Assembly (NCBI RefSeq): GCF_028389875.1
Contig: NW_026907681.1
Coordinates: forward strand, 2,108,001-2,172,000
Direction of reading: 5' to 3'
Length of the DNA stretch: 64,000 nucleotides
From: Rhea pennata
Taxonomy: Eukaryota > Chordata > Aves > Rheiformes > Rheidae
Part shown: piece after piece, positions 9,511-21,124 of the stretch
How positions within the stretch are numbered: the stretch's first letter is position 1
Layout: each line of letters opens with the position of its first letter
The notes under the pieces: generated by a model
Database searches by the model: none
What the model saw: the letters and a program-made list of their open reading frames with translations, nothing else
What the model was told of the DNA's origin: nothing
Program-made: the position numbers and the translations under genes

Positions 9511-12500
9511 CTAGGATATTGCTACTTCTATAAAGTGCCTGCTCCAGCTGCAGGCGGTATCACTGCGAGCTTGTTATCACTTTTGTCACTGCGAGTCACA
9601 AGCACCTTACAGCTGCAGTGCCAAGAGTGAGGAGCCCGAGGAGGCTCTGGGGAGAGCTGCAGAGAAGGCTACTGCTCTGATTTTCCTGCCTTTTCTTCAG
9701 CTGCTCGATAGACTGTATCTTTTTGTTGCTGCTGCAGTATCGCTGCATCCATAACAGTCCGTTAAAAACCCCTCTCTCCGTGGAGATGCGTGAAGTACTC
9801 TGCTCCTGCCTCTGTTCTGTCCTGCTCTGCTCAGCCTCTCCAGCCCTGAGCTGCCCACCGTTCTGCCAGTGTCCCCTTCACCTCAAACGCCTCCTGCAAT
9901 GCCTTTTTCCGAAAAAAATATGGCAGCTGTTGTGCTAAAGCAGATCGAAACGACAGTTCCTATAACCTCCAGCTATCACAGTGCTTCTAGCTGGCAAAGC
10001 AGGTACATTTGACAGGTTCTCAGGATCAAGCCGTGATCCAAATGCTCCGAACTCGGCAAAAGACTTTTGCTGTTCCCATGGGGGGTTCTGGTTTGGGTAC
10101 CGGTGAAATGCGATTGACAGGGTGAAACAGAATGCAAGTTAAGACTGTGGTCAGAAAAGTGTCTCTGTATCCTTATGACTGACGGGCTTCATATGTTCCC
10201 ACTCTTCCGCCAGCATCCCAGAGCAAATTGGCTCGCTTTTAAGTTATCCAAAATAATCAATGTACATGCATTGCAGATGAGCGTTCGCTTGAGTTCCCCT
10301 GACTTCTGCAGCAGAAAGGCACTTACTCCCGAGTAAGAGCAGTTTACTGAAGGCAGGAGCCTTCTTTCCTTACATCATCTGGCTCACCAAAATCCAGTTG
10401 TTTTCCATCTTATTGAGAGAGTCTACAGCTGGACCACAGATATTGAATATTCATGAGGCAAAGTGATCACTGGTTCCCTTTTCCAAAGAAACACTAGTCC
10501 CAAGTGTAAAAATTTGTTATGCAGCTATGAAATTTGTATTTGATTTTCCAAATTGAAAAGGAACACATCACTGCACCAATGAAAAAAGCTTGATCCTCAG
10601 TAATTCACAATAAAATAATGAAGGAGAGCTGGGGGGAAAAAAAAGAAATTTGAGAAAACCTGTCCATCAAGTAAGAAAAAGGCACAAAAGAACCATAAGG
10701 AAGGGCAAGGGAAGCTGGTGTTAGGACAGAACAGAATTAGGGATGTCTGAGTGTCTTAATAGGCGTAGTAAATGCCTGTAAAGGAACTTATTGTCCTCAT
10801 ACAGGTTACAGACAGTTATGGAACAGTGTAGCGAAGTCCTACCCCTAGCAGCCGCCAGGTAGTTTGGAGATAATACGTGGAAGCCCTGAACAGGAGAGTA
10901 AAGCTCACTGCAGGCGGTTTGGAAGGCTATGAGCAGAAAAGCAAGTGGCAGCGAGGACTGGACGTATTCGTGTGGGTCCCTGCACAATCCCGGGAAGGAT
11001 GGGAAAGAGACCAAGGCACCTACTGAAACCTTTCTGATGAGGCTGGGAGGAGATGGAACAGACTGCGCCAGGGCTGGGAAGAAATGACCCGTCTCCCTGC
11101 TTCCACGTGTCAGGGCAGGGGAGAAAGAGCGGAAAGACTCAGCAGCAGCCAGCGGAGGCAGCTCCAGTTTCCTCCTCTGTCAGACTTTGCTGCTATGTCC
11201 CAGCCAGGTGCTGCGGGTGAGTCAGCACGAGGTGTTGTATTTCCTGGAACTGGTGTGAGAACTGGTTAAACTTCAATGCTGCAGGTAAGTGTATCCACGC
11301 TGGGAACCCCGGATCACGTGCGCCTATCTGCATCCAGGCAGGGAAAAGCAACTCCCTGTTTGTCAGGCCTAGGCGGCCCTAAAACGAGGGTTGTCCCAGG
11401 AGCTGACAGCTCTAGCAGAGGGACGGTGGGACAGACGGAACTGAGGGGCAACGCAGAGCACTGAAATCTGCTGCAAGCAGATCCCTGTCCCGGCCTTTAG
11501 AGAGCCACTGCAGCTTCACAGACCACTTTGTGCCAGTGTTTTACGCTCAGCTGGAGCTGCGCACGGTCGAGGCGCAGGCGGGAAGTTCCCACAGCTCGAC
11601 GGCTTGGGGTAAGGGTGAACGAGCCCCGCAGTTACGCTCCTGACAGCGAGCGATAACAGCACCAACGGTCTCTGCAGCTGTATCCACTCGTCAACGTATA
11701 ACAAAATACAACATAACATAATACAGTATAAATTGTTGCTCGTCCCTCTCCCCTGCTCCCTTTCCCTAAGGACCACCCATCCAGCACTTCCAGCAGCGAC
11801 CGACATGGTTCTGTCGCAGTAACCGAGTCTGTCGCACTGATTTCAAAACCCCCAGGGGAAGGAGGCGGCTGTGCTGGAGGCCACACTGGCCTTCTACAAA
11901 CACCAGGAAGAGACATTGCTTCCTACTACGCCCAGCCTTCACTAGCTCCAGAGGGAAAAGCCAGCACCTGTTTTCTCACGGCCTAGACTACAATACGGCA
12001 GAGCACAGTCATTATTTCAGCGGAACTGAATTACTGAGGACTTTCCTCTTTTTCTTTCACACAACAAGCTCGGTGACCCCTAACTGCAAACAACCCAAGT
12101 TTCACAGCTTGACTCTGTGGATGCAGACCTCACTATGCCAGCATAAAACAACCTCTTTCAGCTTAGCCTATGGCATGTCAGAAGATGTTTAAGGTTTTTT
12201 CAAAAAAATCACAAGAGCTTTTATATTAAAATGAAGGTGCTCAGTTAGCAGAACTCAACAGTGCAGGTACAGCAGCTTGCCACTGCGGTATAATCCAACC
12301 GGCAGTATTTTCGTATGGCGACAATAACACAGAAATCGTTCTGATCATTCTGGCTACCTGGTTTGGCAAGGGACGGACTACGTATTTTCCCCCAGGCTCT
12401 TCAGGGAAAGGAGTGTGAAGTGCGGAGACATTTTTCAAAGGCTTTAGGAAACTCCTCCACTGCTTTTCTAGCAGGACTCCTACCCACTATTGCTCAGGGC

Positions 12501-12539
12501 ACGGACAAGTTAGTCTTGCTTCTGCTTTTCCCTCTGCAG
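9511..12539. other. Region between LRRC52 exons 1 and 2
   Basis: No leucine-rich-repeat coding was found here on the plus strand apart from the short cysteine-rich frame listed at 9,780-9,938. The rest is AT-richer unique sequence without recognisable genes. Confidence 0.4.
9780..9938 (+). other. Short frame with signal-peptide-like start and LRRNT-like cysteines
   Basis: Inside a 71-codon frame, a methionine after CCGTGGAG begins a hydrophobic stretch (LCSCLCSVLLCSASPA) followed by LSCPPFCQCPLHLKRLLQC, which has the Cx3CxC...C spacing of an LRR N-terminal cap. It then stops. It may be a decayed second LRR exon or chance. Confidence 0.25.
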
Positions 12540-12902
12540 GTGCCGAGAACATCACCTGCTACATGCCAGAAGGTCTACGCGGCTTGAAAATGCCCGCAGT
12601 GGAGGCACAGCTCCAGCTGGACTGCCTGATCCAACTGCACAAGCAGGACTACACCTTTCTGCGTCTCGTTGGCTTCTGTATATTCTCAGCTGGCACTGTG
12701 GCAGCCTGGCTGGCTGGCATCTGTGCAGTGATAGATGAACTCCACACTGCAAAAGGGGAGGAGGATGAAGAGGAAGACACAACCACTTAGAACGGGCCCT
12801 AGAGAAGCTTCTGAACGCCCATCCCGAGACCTGAAACCAGGTCCTTCCTGTCCAATTTTGCAAATTGTGCGTCCCCCTCCAGAAGTGATTTTTGTGAACC
12901 AA

Positions 12903-12908
12903 AATAAA
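12903..12908 (+). terminator. AATAAA polyadenylation signal for the LRRC52 copy
   Basis: AATAAA lies about 115 bp after the TAG stop codon of exon 2, a normal spacing for a short 3' UTR. Confidence 0.6.
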
Positions 12909-15649
12909 ACTACAGGAGAACAAAGTCCCTGGTTACAGTTTTGCTCACTCTGCTGCCTCCACATTTATTCTTCCACTGGGGCGCAGGACATCATTGGCAA
13001 AATAGCGAGTGGCCACTAGAACTGTGGACAGTGCCTATCTGCCAACCAGGAGCATTAGCACTCCTCCTGTACCACATGACACCCGCTGAAAAGCAGGATC
13101 AGCATGGGGCCTACCACGTCCCACAAACAGGCTTGAGGAATTATGTCCCATGCACAGGAAAGGCCCCAGAACTGTGCTGTAGCCAGGGAGTTTACCTTTA
13201 CCAAGGTCTCTGGGCCACAAAACCCAGCAGAGCTTGCTGGGACCAGCCCCGAGAGCTCACTGGTGCCCCAAAGAATCTGAGAATCTTCTGCTGTGCAAAG
13301 GCAGGTATATGAGCAAAGAGATTAAAAACAGGGTTGTCAAGTCAGGATCTTATATTTACATCTAGGCTCTAAAGCAGGGTGCTCCTGTCACCAGAAGCCC
13401 AGGGCTCCAGTTGGTGAGCAGTAGTGGGGGCCAAAGGCTGCTGGAAACCAGGTCACCTGTTTCCAAGCCTTAATGCAAGCACAAGAGTTTAAGTTTAAGC
13501 TTTGAGTTTCTGAAAAGCTTGCATGTGCCCCCCTCCCCACCCCTAAACCTGGGCAGCTCAATAAGAAAGAAACCAAGTTTCTCCCCAGAGAAACTATAAA
13601 GAAGAAGCATCCACATGTCGCAGTTAAATGCAGAGACTGACACTTTGGGGGAAAAATAATCTGGCATTTTTGTAACTGTTGAAAAAAAAGACGCCCCTCG
13701 GTTGGATCCAAAAATCGATTTAATTGCCTAAATGAGGATTTTGACCAGTCGCTAAAATTCCAGAGGCGTCTAATTCCTGTAGCAGGTACTTCTCGGATTC
13801 TCCTGAGTGCCCCACGAGCCCCTTGCAGGCCAGCGAGGGGCAATGCCAACACCCGCCCTGCGCAGACGAGCACCCAGATCCTTCACGCGGCACAACTGGC
13901 ATCAGCAGGTAGGTTTGGTCCCGACCCTAAGGACTGCTCGGAGCAGGCCTCAATCATGCTGGATTAGCACGGGCTGAAGCGTTTTGCTCATTTAGGGCTT
14001 TCAGGAACCTGGGATCCCACCGGGTCCTGTTTTCTTCCTTTCTTACACCAGCAACGGTGAAAAGATGCCATCTGTCCTCCTGCAGTGGGACCCCACTACA
14101 CCGCCACTGGTTTAGGAACATTTTGCATGTTTGTCCCCTTACAGACCTAGAAAATCCTCCTGAATTTTAAGGTTGGTATCATATATCGCTGAAGCTGGAA
14201 TCTTTTAACATAAAACGTATTGCCTACACATTATCAAAGTATTCTTGGAAATGACTTGTGTTTTGATACCAAAGTGTATATACAGACCAGAATAAAGTGA
14301 GGTGCAAATAAGATCCTGTCATTTGCCTAACACTGCCATTTGCCTAGGGAGGTATCTGCTTGCATGAAAACACACAGCAACTCCACGTGCCAGACGCTGG
14401 CTTCTTCGTCCGACACCAGCTGGATCTGGTGAAATAAAAGGGAAAAGCATGGTAAAATTCCATTAAGCATGCTAAACATGCTATCTTATAACCAGTACAC
14501 TGTGACCTGTCTGCAGACTGTGAATCAAAAGTGAAATTACCAAGAAGTGATCTTGCCTCTAATCCATAGGCCCCAAATAGGCAAGAGTGGACGCAGAGGT
14601 GCAGTCTAACGGGCGACAGACGTGTGTTTGTTCACGCGTATACCAGAGAAGTGTATAAAGGCTAAAAAAAAAATCACCAGTTAGTTGCAGTAAAGTTTCT
14701 GTGGGAAAAGCAAAGCTGAAACAGTTTTTAAAAAGCTAAAAATCATCTCCTGAACTATCACGTTACCGAGCTCCAAGACTAACCTGATCTTAAAGGCAGA
14801 AAGATGATCAATTAGCTGAACTGGAATTTAAACTATAGCCTATATCAAGGTACACTCACCAATTTTCGGGTCCTCTCTGCAATATCTGACTCTTTCAGGG
14901 GAAGAGCTACCTTATACTAAGCTAATCTCCCAGATGCAAGCCACAGTTAAGGTCGTACACCTCACTGCTATTTAAATCTCACTGATAGTTTCTCTGGAAT
15001 GCCACAACTAGCAGATAAAATAGCAGTCTGTAGAAACTTAAAATATAGGGAAGGAAAACATTGTTGAAAAGCCACTGGGAGCATCGAGGAGGCAGGCAGC
15101 CGCAGGTGACTTGGAGTAGGGGTGACAGATGGCACTAACTTCGGAAGGTTCTCTCCATCAGAGTGGGCAGGCAGCGCAGAAAACAAGAACACAGCCCATA
15201 GCTCCCAAGAGCCAAAACAGCTACCTCTGTACTACGCAGTGCTATCAGCACCCTTCTCTGTACTACCACGCCAAAGCCTTTTCGGCATGCTTGCATGTCT
15301 CACTTGCCATCCCAGCTCCATCCCAACCTGCAAATACTGGTGCCATTTTACTTCCTCTGCTCTCATCAGCCCTTGTGGTTTGTTACACACACCCAATCTT
15401 CTTTGCCAGAGGTCATGTTTTTACTTTGAGAAGGCCTACATTAATACACCAGGTCTCCAGTAATAAGAAGGTGAAACATGGTTAATATTAAAAGCAGACA
15501 GACGGCTTACAGTAGCACCTCCAAAAAAAAAAAAAAAATACTAACCAGATTTTCATTTCTCTGAAGTGACAGAAAAGGTTACCTGTGAGACCTAGAAGAA
15601 AGCTGCCCTTGCTGGAAAGTAGCACTCTTCCCTACCAACACCACCTTGG

Positions 15650-15690
<41 letters not shown>

Positions 15691-16119
15691 GTCTTTCCTT
15701 GGGTAACCCTTCTTAGGCCTCAGTCTATTTCCCAACAGAGTACACCCTCAGTTCTGAGTAAACCCTTCAAATTCAATCGCAAGACAAATCAAAAATTTCA
15801 TGGCGAAACATACATATTACTTTTAACAAGAAAAGAGGTGCCTCTCCATTCACCACAACAATGTATTTCAAAAGAAAAGACCCTAGCTCTGATTCCAAGC
15901 ATGTTTCACATCACTTATGGGTAAACAAAGAGGTAAGGGGAGGGATTAAAAAGAATGTGGTGTTGTAATACCTTTTTTGTTTTAAATCAGAAAAGTCCTC
16001 TTTATCCTTCACAAAAGTAGGGGAAGGGGACAAAACAAACAAAACCAACACAAAAATAAGGAACACCTGTGATCAGAAGCTACAGCAGCATTCCAGAGAA
16101 AGGGGTAAAGAGATCATAC
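12909..16119. other. No gene recognised; possible extra NUF2 exon near 14,425
   Basis: Between LRRC52 and the NUF2 fragment. A minus-strand acceptor (TTTCACCAG) at 14,426 precedes a short frame starting IQLVSDEEAS that would join in phase with the last recognised NUF2 exon, but it does not convincingly resemble the next part of NUF2. Also holds an A16 run (15,523-15,538) and a T36 run (15,651-15,686). Confidence 0.35.
15651..15686. repeat. Poly-T tract, 36 bp
   Basis: Uninterrupted T run; may mark the tail of a minus-strand retroposed sequence, but no retrocopy body was recognised to its right. Confidence 0.8.
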
Positions 16120-18141
16120 CGTTTTCCGACGATAGTCGTGGTTTAGCAGTTGCTGCAATTCCTGAATGTCATCAGACAGCTGCCTGAACTCTGCTTGCTC
16201 TTCTACAGGAACAGTGCTAAGCAAACATAAATAAATAAATAACACAACCACACACTGAGATATTGACAGTTTCAGCATTATTAGCAAAATCGATAGATTA
16301 GTGAGGCTAGAACAACCACTCTAGAAAGAATTCATCCTTAAGAGCTTAGACGATCAAAATGATGGTTTCAAAGATAAGATCCACCACAGTCTCTGAGCTA
16401 CAAAATACAGTTTTCCTCTCACAGCAACCAGGCACTCCCAAAGTCTTATTCTTTGCTCACAACAGCTCTTCTGGCCTCTCACCAGACAAGCCCTTCCTCT
16501 AACAGGGCACAACCCAACAGAAACTGCTTTATGCTTCCGGGCTTGCTTCCCAAAGAGGCTAAACAGCAAAGTCAAGTGCCAGTGGAGAAGCTGAGTCTGC
16601 CCAGACTAAGCTAAACAAGCTTGGAGGAAAGCTCAAAAATGTTACTTCGCTTTGAGAACCAAGCTACAAAGCATGGAGGTGCACATGCTGAGAACGTGTG
16701 ATGGGGTAAGGGAGAGAAGGTGGACAGTTTGAAAGAAAACTCTCCTAGGAAAGCAAGATATGTTTCACTGCCAGGAAACAAAGCTAACTACTGTCTCAAC
16801 TTACTGCCTCTACACCGTCTGCCCTTCACAGCAAGCTAGTCCCACACACACCAAAGCCCACACCCGTTACTCAAAGCAAGTACTTTTCTTCTAGTCCAAG
16901 AGGAACTACCACCTCAGCTGTCACAGACAAGCAGAAGGGAGGTAGAGGGGCCAAACTTCTGAGCACCGGTTGGGCTGTCCACTATCTACACCAGGTGCAG
17001 AGAAGCCTGTTGTTCTCGGTCTGCTCTATCAAACCACAAAGCTCAACTAGTAAGTTCCCAGTTGCACACCCCACACATGCACTGGGAACAGGAGAGCTAG
17101 CCAAGAAGGTTAGTGCAACTCAGCTCCTACTCCTTATACTCACTTCAGCTTCTCCAGCTTCACTGCTGCCTCTTGATTTGCTGTCTCCAGCTGTTGCAGT
17201 TTCTCCATAGCTCATTTCTGCAAGTTAATTACGTGGAGATGTTTTTATTCTAGGGGAACACCGTTTACATTTTGGGTTCTCTCTGAGCTCTGCTAATCAC
17301 GTATTTCATTTGAAACGCACCATCTCTAAACCCACAGGAAAACCCCAGCGTGTTTCTAAAACATGCAATTAAGAAGTACAACCTCTATGTTCTCAAACTG
17401 AGGTTAACATTCCTTATGTTTTAGCAAGCATCAGGAGTAACACAGCCCCGAATCTTACATAGTTCGCCTGTAAATCCAAGTAGACTCCACGGCGTGATTC
17501 TCGGAAATGTATAAAGTTGAGAATGCCACTCAAGAAGCGAGCTGTCCTCTTTGCTTCTGAAATTAGAATTGCAAGTCATCACTGTTTTGGTCTCCATGCA
17601 TATTGCAATCACTTAGGAAAAGGTGGGCCAAGCATAATTCACAGAGGAGGCAAGGGATCGCAGAAACAGGGCTTGTCTTCCTCTGCCCCCCCAGCAGGAA
17701 CATCAGTAACGGGCAACACTCTCACAAGCTAAGACAGACCCAGAAGTGAAAGCGTTCTTCACAACAGCCTGTCCTAAGCTGTGCGGCGCAGCAGAATCGC
17801 CGCAGCTGGGAACCGCGGAGACGGAAGAGCAGCTTTCACCATCTAACCGCTCCCTGCGGAGGTATTTGCCTAAGGACTCCAGAGAGAACTCCACAGAGTT
17901 CAGGCTACTTTCCACGGCCACGTATTCCCACACCATTTCAAGAGTGCCACAGCTTGATGGACAAACTACTAGCAGTCAAGTGCCAAGCGGGCAGGAAAGC
18001 AGCCTGCCTGTCAAGTGCCACCACCCCAATCCCCCTACACTCCCACACGGGACAGACAGCATCACAAGCACTTGCTTACTTGGACTTAGAACATCAGCAA
18101 TCTCAAAGTCATTAACACGGCACACCGGGAGAAAGCGCTCC
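16120..18141 (-). pseudogene. NUF2: NUF2 fragment: four exons with an in-frame TGA
   Basis: NUF2 is part of the kinetochore NDC80 complex that binds microtubules; its N-terminal calponin-homology domain is followed by long coiled coil. Four consecutive minus-strand exons have clean GT-AG boundaries and consistent phases: 18,141-18,080 (ERFLPVCRVNDFEIADVL), 17,556-17,459 (AKRTARFLSGILNFIHFRES), 17,217-17,144 (MEKLQQLETANQEAAVKLEK) and 16,216-16,120 ([20 protein letters not shown]). Together they match roughly residues 88-200 of vertebrate NUF2, the end of the CH domain and the start of the coiled coil. The second codon of the third exon is TGA (17,212-17,214). Exons for the first ~88 residues and for the C-terminal half are not seen. 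Provirus B sits 500 bp upstream in the opposite orientation. Confidence 0.85.
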
Positions 18142-18645
18142 CTGCAAGGAAGCAAAACATAGATCTATCTGCAGCCACCATTGCAGTTTTTGTGCTAGAG
18201 ACGCTCACTCAAAAGAGATTTTCTCCTCTTACCCCAGAGCCCAGGTGCAGTAAGCACGCAACAGCAACAAGTCCTCTCAGGAGACTAACACAGTACGATT
18301 GCCTGCACAGATTAGTGTTTAACGCTCCCATCCCTGCAGCAAAGGTATCTCGAATTTGGGGGGCAAGTTCACCTAACAAGGGCTTCAAACCCCTTTTTGG
18401 GTATGATGATGAACTTCTGGCCATTCGCGGTACCCCCAGGCGCTCCAACCCGCCCTTTCACTCCCCCACCCTCTAAATCAAGTCACTAACGCAGCCTCCT
18501 AGTCCTCACAGTAAAGGTAACGCATCGATTTAGACAAAAGACAGCTGCCAAGGTTTTTCTTTTCTATTACAACCTTGCTGCCTCTTGCTCGCCTGCAAAT
18601 TTCATTTTGCTCCAAACCAGAGAGCACAGAGAGCGCTGCAGCCAC
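18142..18645. other. No gene recognised
   Basis: Upstream side of the NUF2 fragment up to provirus B. A minus-strand frame flanked by splice-like sites around 18,230-18,345 does not resemble NUF2. The last five bases before the LTR are GCCAC. Confidence 0.4.
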
Positions 18646-19250
18646 TGTAATAAATTGTAACTATTTGTTCATTGTTTAGAAGGAGGTTTTACAACAATCA
18701 GGGTTGAGACATGGTGTCAGACAAATAAATTATGGTAAGCACAAAAGCTTATATGACCCCTTGTGGAACCGGTGTCGGGGCCCTAGCTATCTTGCAGGAC
18801 TATGAAGAGCTGAAGTAAGCAACAAGCTGCTCAGAGGTTTTGAAGGTAAAAGGACAAAGAAAAGATAAGCAGGCGCCTGTAATTTTCTCACAGAACAGCA
18901 TCCCAAAAGGGAGTCAACACAACAGATAAGCAAACCCCTGTGATCACTCACAAGGAGACAAACCAAAATAAAGAGACAAAAGAAGACCACGGCCTTCCTC
19001 TCCACGACCACCAGAGAGCTTCAGACGACCCCCCCAGCAACTCACACATGCGCAGGACGCACCGGGAGATTATAACGCAGACTATAAGGGGGGACTGTGT
19101 GTGAGGGAGGCGCGCGCCATTGGCGGAGCTGAGACTCCCCGGCCACCCAGCGCTGTTTTGCTTGTGGCTGCTTACTTAATTAAATAAATTGTTCACATGA
19201 TTTAACAAACTCTCCGTATGAATTAACCTTCAAGAGAGTAACTTATGACA
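18646..19250 (+). repeat. 5' LTR of provirus B
   Basis: 605 bp with TG...CA ends. It lacks 24 bp near 18,686 present in the other LTRs. A CTATAAGG TATA-like box is at 19,082-19,089, and an AATAAA lies further on in TTAAATAAATTG, giving a normal U3-R-U5 order. Confidence 0.95.
19082..19089 (+). promoter_or_regulatory. LTR TATA-like box
   Basis: CTATAAGG near the end of U3, retained also in the deleted 5' LTR of provirus A and in the 3' LTR of B. Confidence 0.55.
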
Positions 19251-19254
19251 AATT

Positions 19255-19272
19255 TGGTGCCGTGACTCGGAT
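19255..19272 (+). other. Primer binding site, tRNA-His, provirus B
   Basis: TGGTGCCGTGACTCGGAT starts 4 nt after the 5' LTR and complements 18 nt at the 3' end of tRNA-His. Confidence 0.92.
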
Positions 19273-19603
19273 GAAGGCAATGGACTGAAAAGCTCTTCGG
19301 AAGGGGAGGCGCCCCGCCGAGTTCGGCAGCCTCTGCCGAGAGCGATTTTCACTCAAGCCCTTCACCGACGAACCCTAAATTAGCCACAAGCAAAAAGGAG
19401 CCGGCAACCCCAAGTAATCTTTGTGCACGAAGACCGAATGAAGACTCAGGATTGAGTAAGTATAGGCCGGTGATCCATTTGGTTGGGGTTGGGTATCCCG
19501 GAGTACACGTGAGAGACGTCCAGTAAGGACGAAGCGAGTGCGGACCCCTCGGTAGTGCGGTTCCCACATCCCGCGAGGGACTGGGCCACGAAAAGGGGGA
19601 AGC

Positions 19604-19623
19604 GGTGTGTGTGTGTGTGTGTG
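19604..19623 (+). repeat. (GT)n microsatellite in the gag leader of provirus B
   Basis: About ten GT units ending roughly 15 bp before the gag ATG. Confidence 0.9.
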
Positions 19624-19638
19624 AAGGTACTCCGGAAG

Positions 19639-21060
19639 ATGGGACAGAAGAAAAGTAAGCCTTCTGGTCCCATGGGTGGGGCAGTTTGTAATTGATGATT
19701 AAATATTGGGATGATTCCCCTTCTAGGCGGGGAAAAAGTAAAGTTAAGATGATCCATTATTGTATTGAAGTCTGGGGCAACAAACCTATAAAAGGAGAAA
19801 GTGTTTTCTGGCCCCCTTTTGGTTCATTTGAGGACTGGATATGCCAGGCCCTAAATAGTTACATAAATTCAAAGGAGCCCTTCAGCTTAGAAGAGAGTGA
19901 GTGTGCACACCTCTGGATAAATCCAGAGGCGAGAACCCTTTTATACCCATTAAAAGAAAAAGGAGGGCGGGGGAAAAAAGAAGCGAGAATTAGAGATCCC
20001 ATTATCGCCACCCCCTTATATACTCCCTCCTATACCTACGGCCCCTTCTCTTCCCGGGCCGACCGAACTTCCGTCCTCGGGGGAGTCGGATGGCGAGGCT
20101 AACCCTAGTCCCCAGAGACCAGTAACTAGGAGTCAGACTAGAGCACAGGGGTTAAGTCTCGAAGGAGGATTACATCCACTGCGGGAAATAGCTATGGGAG
20201 GACCCCAACCGGGGACGGGATATGTAGCTGTCCCCATTAATTCCGGGGACGTGAGAGATTTTAAGAAGGAAATGGGAAACCTACTAGAAGACCCACTGGG
20301 AGTGGCAGAGCAGGTGGACCAGTTTCTAGGACCAAATATTTACACTTGGGAGGAGCTACAGTCCATCCTGGGAATCCTGTTCACAATTGAGGAAAGAGGG
20401 ATGATTAGGCGAGCTGGCATGCGAATCTGGGACCAACAACACCAGCAAGGTCCGGCAGCAGATGTTAAGTGGCCGATGCAGTCGCCTAATTGGAATAACC
20501 AGGACCCAATCCATCGCGGTCATATGCAAGACTTAAGAACCATTATCATTCAGGGGATAAGGGAATCAGTCCCAAGGGGACAGAATACTAATAAGGCTTT
20601 TAATGAACAGCAAAGGCGGGATGAGACCCCGACAGAATGGTTAGAAAGGCTGCGAAAAAACTTGCAGTTGTATAGTGGCTTAGATCCAGGGACTCCTGTG
20701 GGAGGGGCCTTACTTAAAACTCAGTTTGTGGCCAAATCCTGGACGGACATTAGGAAAAAGTTAGAGAAAATAGAGGACTGGCAAGATAAGGGTTTAGATG
20801 AACTCCTGAGAGAGGCACAGAAGGTGTATGTTAGGAGAGAGGACGAAAAAGAGAAGAAACAAGTATGAATGATGGTGGCAGCAGTACGGGAAGGTCAAAG
20901 AGGAAGGCCTAGGATGGTGCGTGGGAAGCTTGAGAGAAAAGAAGGGAGAAATGGTCAGGGACAAAGAAATGTGATCTGTTTTTATTGTAATAGAAAGGGT
21001 CATATTAAGAGGGAATGTCGACAGAGAAAAGAGGATGAGAAGATGTTCAAGGATGAGTAG
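19639..21060 (+). pseudogene. gag of provirus B, broken
   Basis: Starts at the same myristoylation-type ATG as provirus A (19,639). A deletion of about 40 bp after codon 16 shifts the frame into an early stop (TGA near 19,693). The gag frame then reopens at about 19,692. One extra A in an A-run near 19,980 shifts the frame again before the proline-rich segment, so the PPPY motif is lost. The capsid part is open from 20,194 to 20,868, where a TGA stands in place of the CGA of provirus A. The last 63 codons hold the CCHC knuckle and end at TAG (21,058-21,060). Confidence 0.92.
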
Positions 21061-21092
21061 GGGTGTCAGGGGCTCTATTTGCTGGGGACCCC

Positions 21093-21123
<31 letters not shown>

Positions 21124-21124
21124 C
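21058..21124 (+). promoter_or_regulatory. gag-pol amber readthrough element, provirus B
   Basis: TAG (21,058-21,060), 8-nt spacer, then GGGCTCT (21,070-21,076) complementary to AGAGCCC (21,118-21,124). The loop is enlarged by a 26-A run, which also puts pro out of frame with gag. Confidence 0.65.

Larger units (their letters stand above)
9193..12790 (+). pseudogene. LRRC52: LRRC52 copy with most leucine-rich repeats missing
   Basis: LRRC52 is a testis-enriched membrane protein that acts as an auxiliary (gamma) subunit of BK/SLO potassium channels. Exon 1 starts at ATG 9,193 and encodes a signal peptide (LMFLLGLGLAS), an LRRNT cysteine cluster (CPGRCSCQYLEVNC) and the first repeat (TRQLILAANKISYLP, then LVYLDC). 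Homology ends near GLDFT and the frame stops at 9,508-9,510. Exon 2 (12,540-12,790, acceptor CTCTGCAG) encodes the end of the LRRCT region, the membrane helix (GFCIFSAGTVAAWLAGICAV) and an acidic tail (KGEEDEEEDTTT) before TAG. Roughly 115 residues covering repeats 2-5 and the start of LRRCT are not found in the 3 kb between them. The membrane segment match is strong, so gene identity is secure. Whether this is a pseudogene, an assembly gap, or a reduced gene is not settled. Confidence 0.85.
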
